Shown piece after piece: positions 15,389 through 26,104 of a DNA stretch of 64,000 nt. Under the pieces are notes generated by a model. That model was not told where the DNA came from and did not search any database. It saw nothing but the letters and a program-made list of their open reading frames with translations. Numbering within the stretch: the stretch's first letter is position 1; the number at the start of each line of letters is the position of its first letter. Source of the DNA: Trichodelitschia bisporula (Eukaryota > Ascomycota > Dothideomycetes > Phaeotrichales > Phaeotrichaceae). The stretch lies in the NCBI GenBank assembly GCA_010356995.1, contig ML996709.1, positions 138,606 through 202,605 on the forward strand, given 5' to 3'. The translations under genes and the position numbers were made by a program.

Positions 15389-16496
15389 AGTGACATCAAG
15401 GTACGAGTTGCCTTCTGTAGCTCCTTTCGGTAGCGACCAATGAAGCAACCCGATTTCCGTCAGTAGACTACTCCTGAAGTACTCAGCCAATGAGCCACTT
15501 GAAATACGTTGTGTTGTGATTGCGTCAAGTGCTCCCCTCGTGCGGTGTTTCCAGATGCATCCATTAAATTATTGCCGCATCACACTTCGCCTCAGGGCGG
15601 AGAACTTGGTTACTGAGATTGCCAACCCTAGGCGGCCATATACTTCGCGAGATGAGGACTGGGAGTCAAGTCGAGACGGGATCAGCCCATTACCCGGGGT
15701 GGCGGAGGGAAACAATGATGAACGCAGCCAGCATGCCCATAGGTAGATTAAACGGGTCAGCCGGCATTGTACACTCGAGACCTGAATGATATGCAATCCT
15801 GCTGCTGGCGTGAAAGACTACGGAACGAGCACCATGCCGCCGAGTTGAAGTTGTCCAGACGTGCCAGAGTATCGAGCAAAACACAAGACGGAAATATGCT
15901 GTTCCCTGCGAAGTGCGCCACCTGTGCCACAAGCTGTGTGGCTGTTTTCACCCGATGACGTCTGCTTCGTGCACCATTCATTCCATGACCTCAAATTCCA
16001 CTTCATCCCAGCTTTCCAAAACCATCCGTTTCCATTCTTTCCTTGAATACCCTTCTCGGACCCCTCCCATTGGCCGACGCGATACCGAATGTGCCCATGC
16101 AATTTCGCGTGATGAGCTGTTGTGATGGAATGTCTAATGTAGTTCCTGAGAAGTATCGAAGGCGAGCATTGTCACCGGTGAGGCGGAACTTGATGATCTG
16201 CTGAGGTCCGACGTGGAGTCACCACTTGACGTGTGAGTACTAGCCGAGAGGAAACGGAATCTCTTGTGCTTTCTCGTGTTCTGCCAAGCGTGCATGGGAT
16301 GCGGCCTCATTCTGGACGTACGACACACGAGCGGGTATGGAAAGCCCCAATACCCCACCTGAAAAGGTCCGTCAAGTCACTAGGCCTCGTCCAGGCCTGC
16401 CCGATGTAGGGAATTCTCTGGGTCGCCTAACCTCCCTTATCAGCCACTCCGGGCCGTGAACGGTAAGGCGTGGTCATCAAGCACCCTGTGCGGAGG
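15389..16496. other. intergenic region
   Basis: The first bases continue the lectin's 3' untranslated exon; a second donor-like GTACGA at 15401 may mark a 3' UTR intron. No further gene is recognised. Overlapping short frames lie on both strands. Confidence 0.45.
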
Positions 16497-16870
16497 CATA
16501 GACGCCAGGAGATTCTGCGAAGCTGTTCAGTGTCTCTCAATACGCGTAAGGATACCCCGCCACCACGGGAGGATAGGTTCAAGGAGAGGGGGAAACAGAG
16601 GTAGAGACGGTGAGACATCCGAGTACAAGAAAAAGGACTGTGGGTCATCAACCACCCAGAGCGCCTGGCGATGCTGCAAAGCTTGTCCGTATCCCTCAAT
16701 AAGCGCAAGGGTTTCCTGCCACCACGGGAGAATGGACTTATGGGGAGGGAGAAACTGAGTTATACACGTCAGGGGATGCCGCAAATATGATCGGTATCCC
16801 TCAGTATAATAAAGGATATTCTGCCACCACGGGGGAGTAGGCTGAAGGGAAGGGAGATACGGAGATATTG
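16497..16870. repeat. diverged minisatellite, three units
   Basis: Three copies of a roughly 100-160 bp unit can be aligned by eye. Each contains GCCACCACGGG (at 16559, 16718 and 16823), preceded by TC(C/T)CTCA and followed by a purine-rich GGGAGGGAGA-like stretch. On the minus strand the copies keep a partly open frame spelling PPWWQN, LPWWQE and LPWWRG followed by an EGY or ERH motif. They may therefore be remnants of repeated coding sequence. Confidence 0.7.
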
Positions 16871-16917
16871 TACCAGCGCCGGGTAAACGGAGGTATAGAC
16901 GGCGGACGATCATGTTC

Positions 16918-17713
16918 CTATGCCCGGCGTCCCATATCAACCGCCCAGCGCTCGGAGACTAACGCTGGGGGGTCCTGCATCTCGATTTCGCGCATCTCAC
17001 CAGCCCTCGCGTCCTCAGGGATAGGCACTAGGCGTTCCTCCCTCTCGACGTGGTGCACATCANNNNNNNNNNNNNNNNNNNNNNNNNNNNNNNNNNNNNN
17101 NNNNNNNNNNNNNNNNNNNNNNNNNNNNNNNNNNNNNNNNNNCTAGGCGTTCCTCCCTCTCGACGTGGTGCACATCACCATCCGCTGAGTACTCGGAAAG
17201 GGAAGAATCCCTCTTGATTTGGTACATCTTCTCATCCGTCGGTGCCCCAGGTCCCGGAGAAGCGAAGTAAGGTGAAGAGTGATGGGACGATGAACCGTAC
17301 CGACTAGGTGGGAGTGGAATCAAAGCCTCCTCGTCATCAAGTATGAATGCTAGGGAACCTCGAATCTGTATTCGATGCTCCACAGCATCATATTCCTGGT
17401 AACGAAAGCCAAGCGGTGGTGCAGGTCCCGGAGAAACGAAGTAAGATGTAGAGCCACGATACGACGAACCGGACCGACTACCTGGAAGCGGTATTTGAGC
17501 ACCCTCCTTGAGCGACAGAGGGACTGAATTACGAGCATTGGAACTGATATCCGAAACGCCGGTTAAGGGCAAATCTTCTGTTTTGAAAAAGATGTTGGGA
17601 GGCGAGGGTGGTGGTGGAGGTGTGGGCTGCGGTGGAGATTTGGACAGCAGAGGAGCCTTGGACCGTGGTCGAGAAACGGCCCGGCGTCGAGCAACGGGCC
17701 GGCGCGGAGCCAT
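16918..17713 (-). CDS. proline-rich protein A with IPLP-x-SR-x-GSS motifs (unknown function)
   Basis: A minus-strand ORF opens with ATG at 17713. The N-terminus is Arg- and Pro-rich, then two copies of a motif of the form IPLP-x-SR-x-GSS-x-x-x-S-x-YF-x-SPGP occur (IPLPGSRSGSS and IPLPPSRYGSS). The ORF runs into an 80-N gap at 17063-17142. The 35 bases on either side of the gap are identical, so the contigs probably overlap. Collapsing the Ns and one copy leaves 681 nt, exactly 227 codons, ending at the TAG at 16918-16920. Taken literally the gap would break the frame. The tail contains EREERLVPIPEDARAGEMRE. No domain is recognised, and there is no signal peptide or membrane segment. A related ORF lies at 19877-20545. 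Confidence 0.5.
17063..17142. other. assembly gap (80 N) flanked by a 35-bp identical overlap
   Basis: Bases 17028-17062 and 17143-17177 are identical. This indicates overlapping contig ends that were scaffolded rather than merged. Confidence 0.95.
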
Positions 17714-17730
17714 GGGCCAATTCGAGGACG

Positions 17731-18340
17731 GGCCCGGCGCAAGTCCGCCGCCTGCTCGAGGTTAGTGCTGCGACCTAATTGGGGTATTCCGTGATCTTTA
17801 CCTCAGAGTTGTTTTAAGAGGGCGTGGCTATGAAGCTTTGGACTTGCCATCTGAAGCTCTACGAAAGTCGCTTATCGTGGTGCGGAGATGCCTAGAGGGT
17901 GGCGGAGGCCCCGGCGCAATCCGCCGCCTGCTTGAGGCTACTTAATGTTCTAGAAGAAGATTGGGGGATTTTGAGATCTCTACCTTTGGCGACGTTTCAA
18001 GAGGGTGTGGCTCTGGAGCTTTGGAATGACCGTCTGAAGCCCCGGTGAAGGTCGTTCCCGTGGTGTGGAGATGCCCGGGGGCAGACTCAATTGCAGACGT
18101 CTAGTTCTAGACGGTGGAGGCCTAGCGCGAACCCGCCGACAGATCAGATATATCGCGGGATATTTTGCGTCGATTTTGGAGCGAGAGTTGTGAGAATTCC
18201 GGCGGTGATGAGGTGGAGAAGATATTGTTCCAAGTTCAACTGGCAGTGAAGCTGTGCTTAAGCGCAAGGCTCAATGCGTCAATTTGGGTGAGGGCGTAGC
18301 CTTGCCAGCGCACCGCACATGTAACTGCGGCCAAGACTTT
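17731..18340. repeat. tandem duplication, units of about 175-210 bp
   Basis: Units start at about 17731, 17907 and 18119, each opening with a GGCCC(C)GGCGC-like word followed by CCGCCG. The first two share CTTTGGA...CCGTCTGAAGC and GTGGTGCGGAGATGCC-like stretches. The third unit is also related to 20511-20700, downstream to upstream of the second proline-rich ORF (shared GCGTCG-TTTTGGAGC and GAGAATTC-GGC segments, and CCTTGCCAGCGCACC). The block therefore arose by local duplication. Confidence 0.75.
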
Positions 18341-19876
18341 TCGGTCAGCTGCCGAATGGCCTTTCATGTGGTGCAAGGAGGCTGTGCGGGCGGGGTAATG
18401 AGAGCATCACCACGACATGTGTTTGAACAGCGGGTGCATGTTTAAAAGTACACAGAAGGCGAGAAGCAAGAAAGGTGAGCGGCTCTGCCGCTCGAGACCC
18501 AATACAATATTTGCACAGTATGTTCCCTCCAAGCTTACCATAGGGCACTTCCTTCGGCATGTTCCTTGCCCATGTCTTCAACGCGAGGAATGGGTGGCGT
18601 AGCCATGTCAGCCTGACGCCGTGATCTCCAAGCTGCGGCCAATAAAGCTCATCGGGCTTAGGGGAAACCCGACGTTGCTGAGCTTTTCCTTGTGCTTTCT
18701 TCGACGCGTTGTGAGCGTCCAAGGCCGATTCTCTACCGTAGGAAGAGAGGGGGCGAGGACTGGACGAAAAGTGATGTCCCTCCGGCTTTTGCTGAGGCCT
18801 ACGAAGAGGCTTCCGGGCGGAGACGACACTTTTTCGATTAGCCCCCAGGCGGCTTGTCTCCGCTGATTTCCTGTTCAGTTTCCGGGGGGTCAGAGCTGTA
18901 CTCAGCTACGCTTCTGGGTTCCATTCCTATGTACCCCAAATCGCATACCCTGGTTTCTGGCACTGGAGTCCACGAGCGTACTCTGTTTTCGAAGCTCGGG
19001 AAGCAATATTGTACGTCGCACCATGTGCGGCCGTCTAAGGTCCATCCTGTCGGCATACCCAATGTCGGGATACCCGGAAAGGCAGGATTGGCGCGACGAA
19101 CACCGAAGTGGCGAAGATGGACGACGCCGAAGTCCGATGAAATTCAGGAACATCCTGGAGGACCCATCACGGATATATACTGTTCATTCTGTAAACCAGA
19201 GAAGGTAACAAGCTGGGCAACCAATCTTTTCTCACACAATTCTTTGAGCACTTCCGCCAACACATCCCGTCTGAACGAAATGACGCTGTAGGGCTTCCGT
19301 TTCCACATGGACAAGGAGGCCTCTCGTAGTTTCTCTATTTTCATCTGACATTGAGGAGGGTATCGATCCGGTGACGCGTACAAAGCGAACGCCTGTGATT
19401 CCTCCCAGTTCACACTGGTGGGGAAATCCGCATGTCGGAAGTCCGGATGTCAGTTTCGAGATAAGCTCGCGGTTGTCCGCATCCGTGCCGTCCCCTGCCA
19501 TCCTTGGTGGGTAGTTGATGATGAGTACCGGGAATCCGGCACGTGAATAGTTCCGAAAAGTATCTCTTGAAAGTGGAGTCCTCGGTGGATTACGTGCTGT
19601 CTGTTCTCTAGGGAGGTAAAAGAAACCATGAAGTCGCCTGTGACAAGCCATGCTACCGCCGCGGCCATCGGAAGTTCTCCTAGATATGTTTTAGAGCCTC
19701 GCTCGTTCGCATGGCGCGGAGCCGTTTCGATGGCATAATAACGAGGATTGACTCTGCATCGGCCTTTGCCAACTTTCGCTGCTCAGTCATTGGGTCGTCT
19801 TGTCCCGGACTCTCTGGATTCGCCGTCTGAGCTGCTAGTCTCACCCTGTTCACTGCTGGTTCCTATTACTCTTATG
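18341..19876. other. accessory stretch without a supported gene
   Basis: Several overlapping frames exist on both strands. The most protein-like are on the minus strand. 19413-19144 contains a helical, charged stretch with LAEVLKELCEKRLVAQL, and 19062-18838 ends in an acidic-proline tail. They might be exons of one minus-strand gene, but I cannot find a consistent spliced model or a family match. Confidence 0.3.
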
Positions 19877-20545
19877 TTAGCCCTGTTTCCCACTCCCATA
19901 GTATGGATGGCCCCGGACCTTGCCTACGCGATCTTCCAACTCGCCCAGGCTGTCCAGGTTGTCCCGCTCGTCCAGTTCATGAAGCGCGCCCAGCCCTTGC
20001 AACGCCAATGTAACACACGAGTATCCAAGAGGGCGGTCCGAGGAGAAAAACAGTTCCGCAAATGTCTGATTAAATCCTCGCTCCAAGGCTCCCATTCCCC
20101 GTATCATCCCCTCTTCCGTTGGTCCTGCAAACGGTTCCCCCAGCGCTGGATTCGAAGGATCCGAGTTTTTAAGAGCAGAATAATTATTCCAAAAATCCGG
20201 CTGAGATGGAGCGGAACAAGACGATGAAATTCGGTACGATGAAATGTGGCCACCAGAAGAAGTGTAAGCGTACGACGAGCCGTACCGACTAAGAGGGAGC
20301 GGTATTTCAGTCGCCTCATTGAAAAGGGGAGCGTCGCCTGGGGGGTTCGAAGGTACCCAGTTCGGGGCTTCGTGGTTGTCATCTACAACTTCGTTGAGGG
20401 TCATTAGCCGTGTTATGAAGGTGTTCGAAACACCGTCGCCGGCCTGGTACCATGAGCGTAGATGCAGAGGCTGTGGTGACGGTGGAGGCATGGGCGGTTT
20501 TAGAGATGAGGCCCGGCGCGAATCCGCCGACTGATTGGGGTACAT
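19877..20545 (-). CDS. proline-rich protein B, relative of protein A (unknown function)
   Basis: A minus-strand ORF of 222 residues runs from the ATG at 20545; the frame stays open upstream to 20701 without another ATG. It has a Pro-rich N-terminus (PPMPPPSPQP) and one IPLPLSRYGSS motif followed by a Ser/Tyr-rich region. The C-terminal half contains GALERGFNQTFAELFFSSDR and an Asp/Glu-rich helix. The shared motif and similar flanking DNA (20511-20700 versus 18119-18340) link it to protein A at 16918-17713. No known domain, signal peptide or membrane span is seen. It could be a lineage-specific gene or a chance frame in duplicated DNA; the conserved motif between the two copies favours a real gene. 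Confidence 0.42.
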   Translation of the reverse strand: MYPNQSADSRRASSLKPPMPPPSPQPLHLRSWYQAGDGVSNTFITRLMTLNEVVDDNHEAPNWVPSNPPGDAPLFNEATEIPLPLSRYGSSYAYTSSGGHISSYRISSSCSAPSQPDFWNNYSALKNSDPSNPALGEPFAGPTEEGMIRGMGALERGFNQTFAELFFSSDRPLGYSCVTLALQGLGALHELDERDNLDSLGELEDRVGKVRGHPYYGSGKQG

Positions 20546-21273
20546 CGCGGAAGCTTTGCGTCGCTTTTGGAGCAAGAGGTGCGAGAATTCTGGCAGTAAT
20601 GAGGTGAAGAGCGTCCAAGTTTCCGCTGGCGGTGGGGTTGTGTTGCGGCTCGAGGCGTCAGTCCGGGACAGTACCGTGAGTGAGCGGCCTTGCCAGCGCA
20701 CCTAACTGCGGTCAAGGGGCTAAGGGCTATGCCAAAAAGTCGTGGCTCTCCTGCTAGGCAAGAGTAAATTATTCATTTGGCTATGTTGGGAGGAGAACAG
20801 GCAGGACTACGGGTAACTGTGAGAAAATAGGTAAATTCGCTAACTCGATCTTTAACCTATAGATTGCAAGTTGTAGCGTTACTCGATGCAGGAGGGCGGC
20901 TCAACGAGATACTACTACGTAGCTCTACTAGCTTTGGTGTTGCTAATGTCGCTCGTTTCCCTGAAGTACCCATGAGGTCGGGGGTCGTGGGGGTGGGCAC
21001 GGTGGGGTGCAAGACTTTTCGGGGTGGCCCTTACACTGTGCGCTAGCCAAAAAAGTCGTGGCCGCGCCCCAAAGTCTCCGCTTTCGTACATGCCACGCGC
21101 CAAGGCCCCGCACGCCCCCCGACTTGATCTGTGGTTCTAGACGTCAACACGTCTTGTCTCCATCAAGTCATCAACACCAAGGCAAAAGCCACCTCATGAT
21201 ATTGCGAAATCGCGCACTTCCATGCCCTCTTAGTCTCCATTTCCACCTGATACCGGACTGCACATCTCCGTAG
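20546..21273. other. intergenic region and SPT20 promoter
   Basis: The left part belongs to the local duplication. The segment from about 20720 to 20900 is AT-richer, and the rest is the upstream region of SPT20. No gene is supported. Confidence 0.45.
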
Positions 21274-23075
21274 ATGACTACACTCGGTCCTGTCCGCCCG
21301 TCACCGGGGTTGCGTCAGCGCCGGGAGCCCCATCGCCCATCCCTCGCGCGCGTTAGTACGCGGGCAACTACCTACGATAGTATTGAAGATGCGGTCGTGC
21401 CGGAGCCTGCCCCATTTGGTGAGTCTCCTTTGCCATGCCGCGTGATGCAGCTTTTGACGGCGCGGTTCAGTGCCTACCCAGGAGTACATCTTGAAGAAAC
21501 ACCGCGGGGTGCCACCGTCCCTCATTGTTCACCTCCACAAGACGCACTTCCGGTTCGAGCAGCAGGATGGCAACTTTTCGTATGCTTCCGAGATGAAGGT
21601 CTTTCTCGAGCACCTCAAGAGGAAAACACTGCCGCACGAGATGCTGGAGGAGCTCTACAGGTCGAATGTCCCGTTCTATGATGGTAAGCCTTGGTTCTGA
21701 CACTGAGGTTGCGAGACTGATCTCAAACAGGTTGCTTGATTGTCGAAGTCCACAACCATCGCGTTACCGATGCCGCACCGAGCGCCACCACAAACCAAGT
21801 CGGCGGGGAGTCTCATATACCTTTTTCCATACACAACTGGAATGAACACATTGTTCCCTCTCCCCATGTTCCCTATCCCACCAAGATAAAAGGAGAAGGC
21901 AAGGTGCACACCAACGGGGTCAAAGGCTCGGAAAAGGGGAAGATGGCGGCGCCGGACCAGCCGGCATCGGCCATGCAAAAGAAGCCGCCGGCAACCCCTT
22001 CACTCTTTGTGGTGGTGCTCTTCCCGACCCAGCAGAGTCTCTATGAGGACATGGCGATCCTGGCACGGACACCTAAGAGCGAGTTTCTTGCGGCGAGGCG
22101 ACAGAGCAAGGCCGGTGCTACGCCGACAATGACCCCCCAGACACCACTGGGCTCGATGCCGCCGATCCCGCTGGGAGTAAAGGCCTCCAAATCGGCCATG
22201 ATTCTGGACGAGTCGAATGCTCTGGAGTTTGAGGCCGAGCTCATTAACCGCACCGCGCCGCCGCTGTACCTGAAGCCGGCGAAGAATTTCAAAGAATTCT
22301 CGGCCCTCTTGGACGTATTCCGGGATCCGCTTCACAACGAAAGTCCTCCTAAGCCGAAACCGCGAAAGCGTACGCACGCGGAGGTTGCTGCGGACGAAGC
22401 ACTGGCCGCGTCCGAGGAGAAGTTTATCCTTGCCTGGGATGAACGGCATCAGGCGCTGTTGGCGGGGGTATCCGCGTCTGGGGCCGCCTCGGAGAATCAA
22501 ACCCTGCGCGGTTCTACGTCGTTTGAGCCAACGTTCAAGCGCTTCAAGACGCTGGAAAATATCATGATGCGTCATGCGGAAGCGGAGAGACTGAAGAAGG
22601 AGGAAGAGGCGCGCGTCGCTCTATCCAAGCGGCAAGCTGAGGTTGAGAATAATAAGCGCAGAGAGGTGGAAGAGAAAAAGCATAACCTGGTCCAGCGACA
22701 GACTGAGCAGCATCACCAACAGCAACAGCAGCATCTGGTCCAGCAGCAGCATCAACAGCAACATCAGCAACAGCAACAGCAAAAGCAACAGCAGCAGGCT
22801 CAACATATGCAGGCTCAACAGGCCCAGCAGCAGCAGCTGCAAATGCAGGCACAGGCGCAACAGAACCAACAGCAACAGGCTCAACAGCAACAGGCTCAAC
22901 AGCAACAGGCTCAACAGCAACAGGCTCAACAGCAAGCCCAGCAGCAAGCCCAGCAGCAGGCCCAGCAGCAGGCCCAGCAACAGCATCAACAACAGCAACA
23001 GCAGATGGAGATGCAACGCCAGCAACAGCAGCAGGCCCAACAGCAGCAGTTGGAGCTGCAAAGGCAGATGCAAGC

Positions 23076-23125
<50 letters not shown>

Positions 23126-24456
23126 CTCAGCAACAGCCATCCATGACTCCAGTTGCAACGAACGCCCAAATCCCAATGATGACGGCGGCTCACGGGCAAG
23201 GGCAAATCTCTCAGGCATCGGCCATGTCCCCGATCATGCGCCAACAGACTCCGATGTCGGCATCTCCGGTCCTGGGAGGTACCCCTATGAACGTCAGCAT
23301 GACGAGCGTACCAATGGCTATGTCGGGCTCGAGTCAAGGCAGTCCTCCACGGCCCTCATCCACGGTCCACTCCCACGTAGCCATGGGCAGACAAATCAGC
23401 CAGCAGCAGGGCCCAAGTTCGCACGGCACACCGCATGTGCAAAACACCCCGAACATGGCATCCGCTGTCCCCGTTACCCGCAACATGACGCCGCAGCCGC
23501 GCACCACTCAGCATGGCAGCCCGCTGCAGGGCCAGATGCAAGGAACGCCGCTAATGAACGCGCAGGCGCCGAACCAGCACACACCGGAGCAGCAGCAGCA
23601 ACTCATGATGCGGCGCATGATGATGCAGCAGGCCCATCAGGCACAGTTACAGCAACAACAGCAGCACGCTCAGCGACCGCAGCAGGGTATGAATCCGACG
23701 AACATGTCGCCGCAGCAGATCCAAGCCCTCATGCAACAGCGCCAAATGGCCATGGCCGGTACACCGGGCCCACAGGGCACCATGATGCAGCAAGGGCAAA
23801 ATGGCGCGTTCCGCACCACGCAAATGAGTCCCGGGCAAATGGGCATGGCGGGCGGGACCATGATGTCGCCGGCGCACCAGCAGTTCTTCCAGCAAATGCA
23901 ACAGCAGAAACAAATCATGGAGAACCGCTTCGCGACCGAGTGGCAGGGCAAGCTGGCGGAGCTGATCAACAGCTACGGGGGGCAGGTCCCGCCCGCCGTG
24001 CTCCAGAACTTCAAGAATCAGGAAATGCTATCCAAGCAGCAGCTCCAGCTCCGCCTACGCCAGCAAATGCAGGAGAGCTACCGCAATGCGGCCATGGGCC
24101 AGCAGGCGCAGGCTGCGCTCGCCGCGCAGGGCGCGAGCCAGCAACAGCAGCAGCAGGCGGCTCTCGCAGCAGGCATGAATCCGGGTATGGCGATGGCGCA
24201 GGGCGGTGCGCAGACGGCGCAGTATATGGTGCAATTGCAGGCGCAGCAGCAGAAGCTTATGCTTGCGGCGAGATCGCAGCATATGCATCAGCAGCAGCAG
24301 CGGGCGGCGGCAGCGGCGGCGGCGGGGATGGGCGGCGGGCAGGGGATGCCGCAGGGGTTGACGCCGCAGCAGCAGCAGCAGTTGTTGCAGCAGCAGATGC
24401 AGATGCAGATGCAGATGCAGGGGATGAATGGGATGGGGGGGGGGATGGGGATGTAA
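21274..24456 (+). CDS. SPT20: SAGA complex subunit Spt20
   Basis: Exons 21274-21418, 21471-21683 and 21731-24456 give 1027 residues. Splicing restores the diagnostic Spt20 (PF12090) start, PFVPTQEYILKKHRGVPPS. HLHKTHFRFEQQDG, FSYASEMKVFLEHLK and, across intron 2, FYDGCLIVEVHNHR follow. The domain continues to about residue 300 with MAILARTPKSEFLAARRQ and ALEFEAELINRTAPPLYLKP. Spt20 holds the SAGA coactivator together in the nucleus. The rest is very Gln-rich: mixed QQQA repeats at residues of about 435-590, including a pure run of 16 CAG codons (23077-23124), then Met/Gln/Pro-rich sequence to the end. The introns are 52 and 47 nt. ORFs rich in Leu or Ala on the other strand of the Q tract are shadows. 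The start is the first ATG of the open frame before the domain. Confidence 0.95.
23077..23124 (+). repeat. CAG trinucleotide run (16 units) in SPT20
   Basis: Sixteen consecutive CAG codons encode polyglutamine within a longer CAG/CAA-rich segment (about 22690-23135). It is likely to vary in length between strains. Confidence 0.95.
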
Positions 24457-24980
24457 TGTGGATTGATGGGATGTATGAGTATTATGAGGGATTGCTTGGG
24501 AGTGAGCGTTGGGTTGTATTTTGGCGTGGACTGGGTTGGAGCGGGCTTGTATTCATTGTTCTCTTGTATGGTGTTTTGGTTTTGCGGTTTTGGTGGTAAC
24601 GGGGCACGGGATGGCAAGCAAAAGGATGCCTAATTGAGTGTTGAGGTGGGTTCGGGACGGGACGAGTAGGCATTTCGCCCGAACAAACGCCGATGCGTAT
24701 GCGGAATAACATTATTTCCGACATGCACTCTTCATCATTTCTGTGATGCTGATCTGTCAATCACGAGTCTGTAGAACTGAGACCTTTGGAGCCGTCGTTT
24801 TGGTCGTTGGGCAACAGGACTCCTATTTCCAGAGGGTGGCCGTGGTCTGGTTACCCGGCATTCTGCGTCCCCGTATGGGTGCAGGCATTACCCGGCATCC
24901 CGGCGCGCGAAATCATCCCACGATGACGCGATACAACATCCACATATGACTATTGCCTCGCCAACACCTCCCATCGAACA
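24457..24980. other. 3' flank of SPT20 and tRNA upstream region
   Basis: No gene is seen. The first 150 bp are a T/G-rich 3' untranslated-like segment. Confidence 0.5.
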
Positions 24981-25099
24981 GGCAATGTGGCGGAGTGGTT
25001 AACGCGCTGCCCTGCTATTCACCCCCGATTCTCGCAACCGGTCACAGCGGATGCAAGGCAGTTCCTTTGGGAGCGTAGGTTCGAATCCTGCCATTGTCG
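24981..25099 (+). tRNA. tRNA-Ser(GCU) with a 38-nt intron
   Basis: The acceptor arms GGCAATG (24981-24987) and CATTGTC (25092-25098) pair over seven positions with one G-U, followed by discriminator G. A D-arm with AGTGGTTAA and a T-arm with GGTTCGAATCC are present. The anticodon stem is CTGCC (25007-25011) and GGCAG (25057-25061). The loop gives anticodon GCT at 25014-25016, and the intron occupies 25018-25055, at the usual place one base after the anticodon. The extended variable arm marks a class II serine tRNA. A T-run at about 25111-25122 is the polymerase III terminator. Confidence 0.93.
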
Positions 25100-25110
25100 A
25101 GATACATAAC

Positions 25111-25122
25111 CTTTTTTTTTTT
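25111..25122 (+). terminator. RNA polymerase III T-run terminator
   Basis: About twelve consecutive T follow the tRNA by roughly a dozen bases, the normal spacing for pol III termination. Confidence 0.85.
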
Positions 25123-25799
25123 TAACGCTGCTTTGAGGTTGCGGGGGGCGGACCTGGGGGGAGGAAGCGTATGTGATGGCCGCAGGAGGGTTGGCTGAAT
25201 GGGGTTAGGGAGAGAAGGAGGGCAGGATTTGGGGTGGCTGATGGCATTCACGACGTCGAAGCATTTGGGTTATGCATGGAAGGGGAGGGACAGAACTTTT
25301 TTTTGGGGAGTCACTGTGGCACGCACTTCTACATAGTACACAGTGTTGCGATGTGACATTTGCCTTCGGAAGCCGACGCCGCGACGCCGCGACCGCTAAC
25401 CTTACGTCCATGGAGATATATGCGCCAGCCTCACCCCTCTCCGACCTCCCTCATATACAGACCTCAGACTCATCAACACCCGCCCCCATTCCCGTTCCTT
25501 GCGCTTGCTATCTTCGCAGAGTTGTCCTGCTACCGCGACCGCAATATGGGCTCCCGGTGGGAGCATCGGCTTGACACGTACAATGGCTACGGGTACGGGT
25601 ATGAAGTGAAGGGTAGGTTGAAGACGAAAGGAAGAAGAGATTTAAGAGACGTTCGAGACTAAATACACGAGGTGCCAAAATGTCCTCCCGTGTTTCTCAC
25701 TTCCATTGTACGCATAACACATCATCTTCATTCCTGCCTAGCAATGCTACTCCCTCATGTCTACATCATTGTCCCCCCTCGAAAACAATGCCTTTGCGC
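25123..25799. other. intergenic region downstream of the tRNA
   Basis: Nothing recognisable. Only short overlapping frames are present. Confidence 0.4.
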
Positions 25800-25940
25800 T
25801 ACAGCGTCCCACCAGGATCGTCCACAGTCCTCCATCCTATGAAGATGGGGAAACCAAATAGCGTCGGCTTGTTCGTCCCCTTAAGTTTGCCATCTGCGTG
25901 CAGCTTGTCGAGAATCTCGTTTGCAACTTCTTGCTCCACC
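25800..25940 (-). mobile_element. retrotransposon reverse-transcriptase fragment (fossil)
   Basis: The minus strand carries a short piece resembling the entry to a fungal LTR-retrotransposon reverse transcriptase (EILDKLHADGKLKG, then a FPIFIGWR-like stretch). It is a small, isolated and heavily decayed fragment without visible terminal repeats. Family assignment is tentative. Confidence 0.4.
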
Positions 25941-26104
25941 TTTCGCATCATGGACCTTCCGAGCCAGTTTGGCTTTCCGGCTGTTCCAATCGGTGACGGG
26001 CGGGCGAGATGATATCGCCGAGATGCAGGAGGTCATGGAAGACATGGAGCTGCCGGTAAAACGCATCCCCCATTTCCCGCACGATTGGGCGTCACCGATA
26101 CAAA

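Noticed and set aside
19450-19668. TGDF motif on the minus strand suggesting a LINE endonuclease
   Set aside because: A single short motif without the surrounding endonuclease residues.
22562-23337. Long minus-strand ORFs rich in Leu or Ala/Val opposite the SPT20 glutamine tract
   Set aside because: They are the antisense of CAG repeats; composition is purely repetitive and SPT20 is convincing on the other strand.
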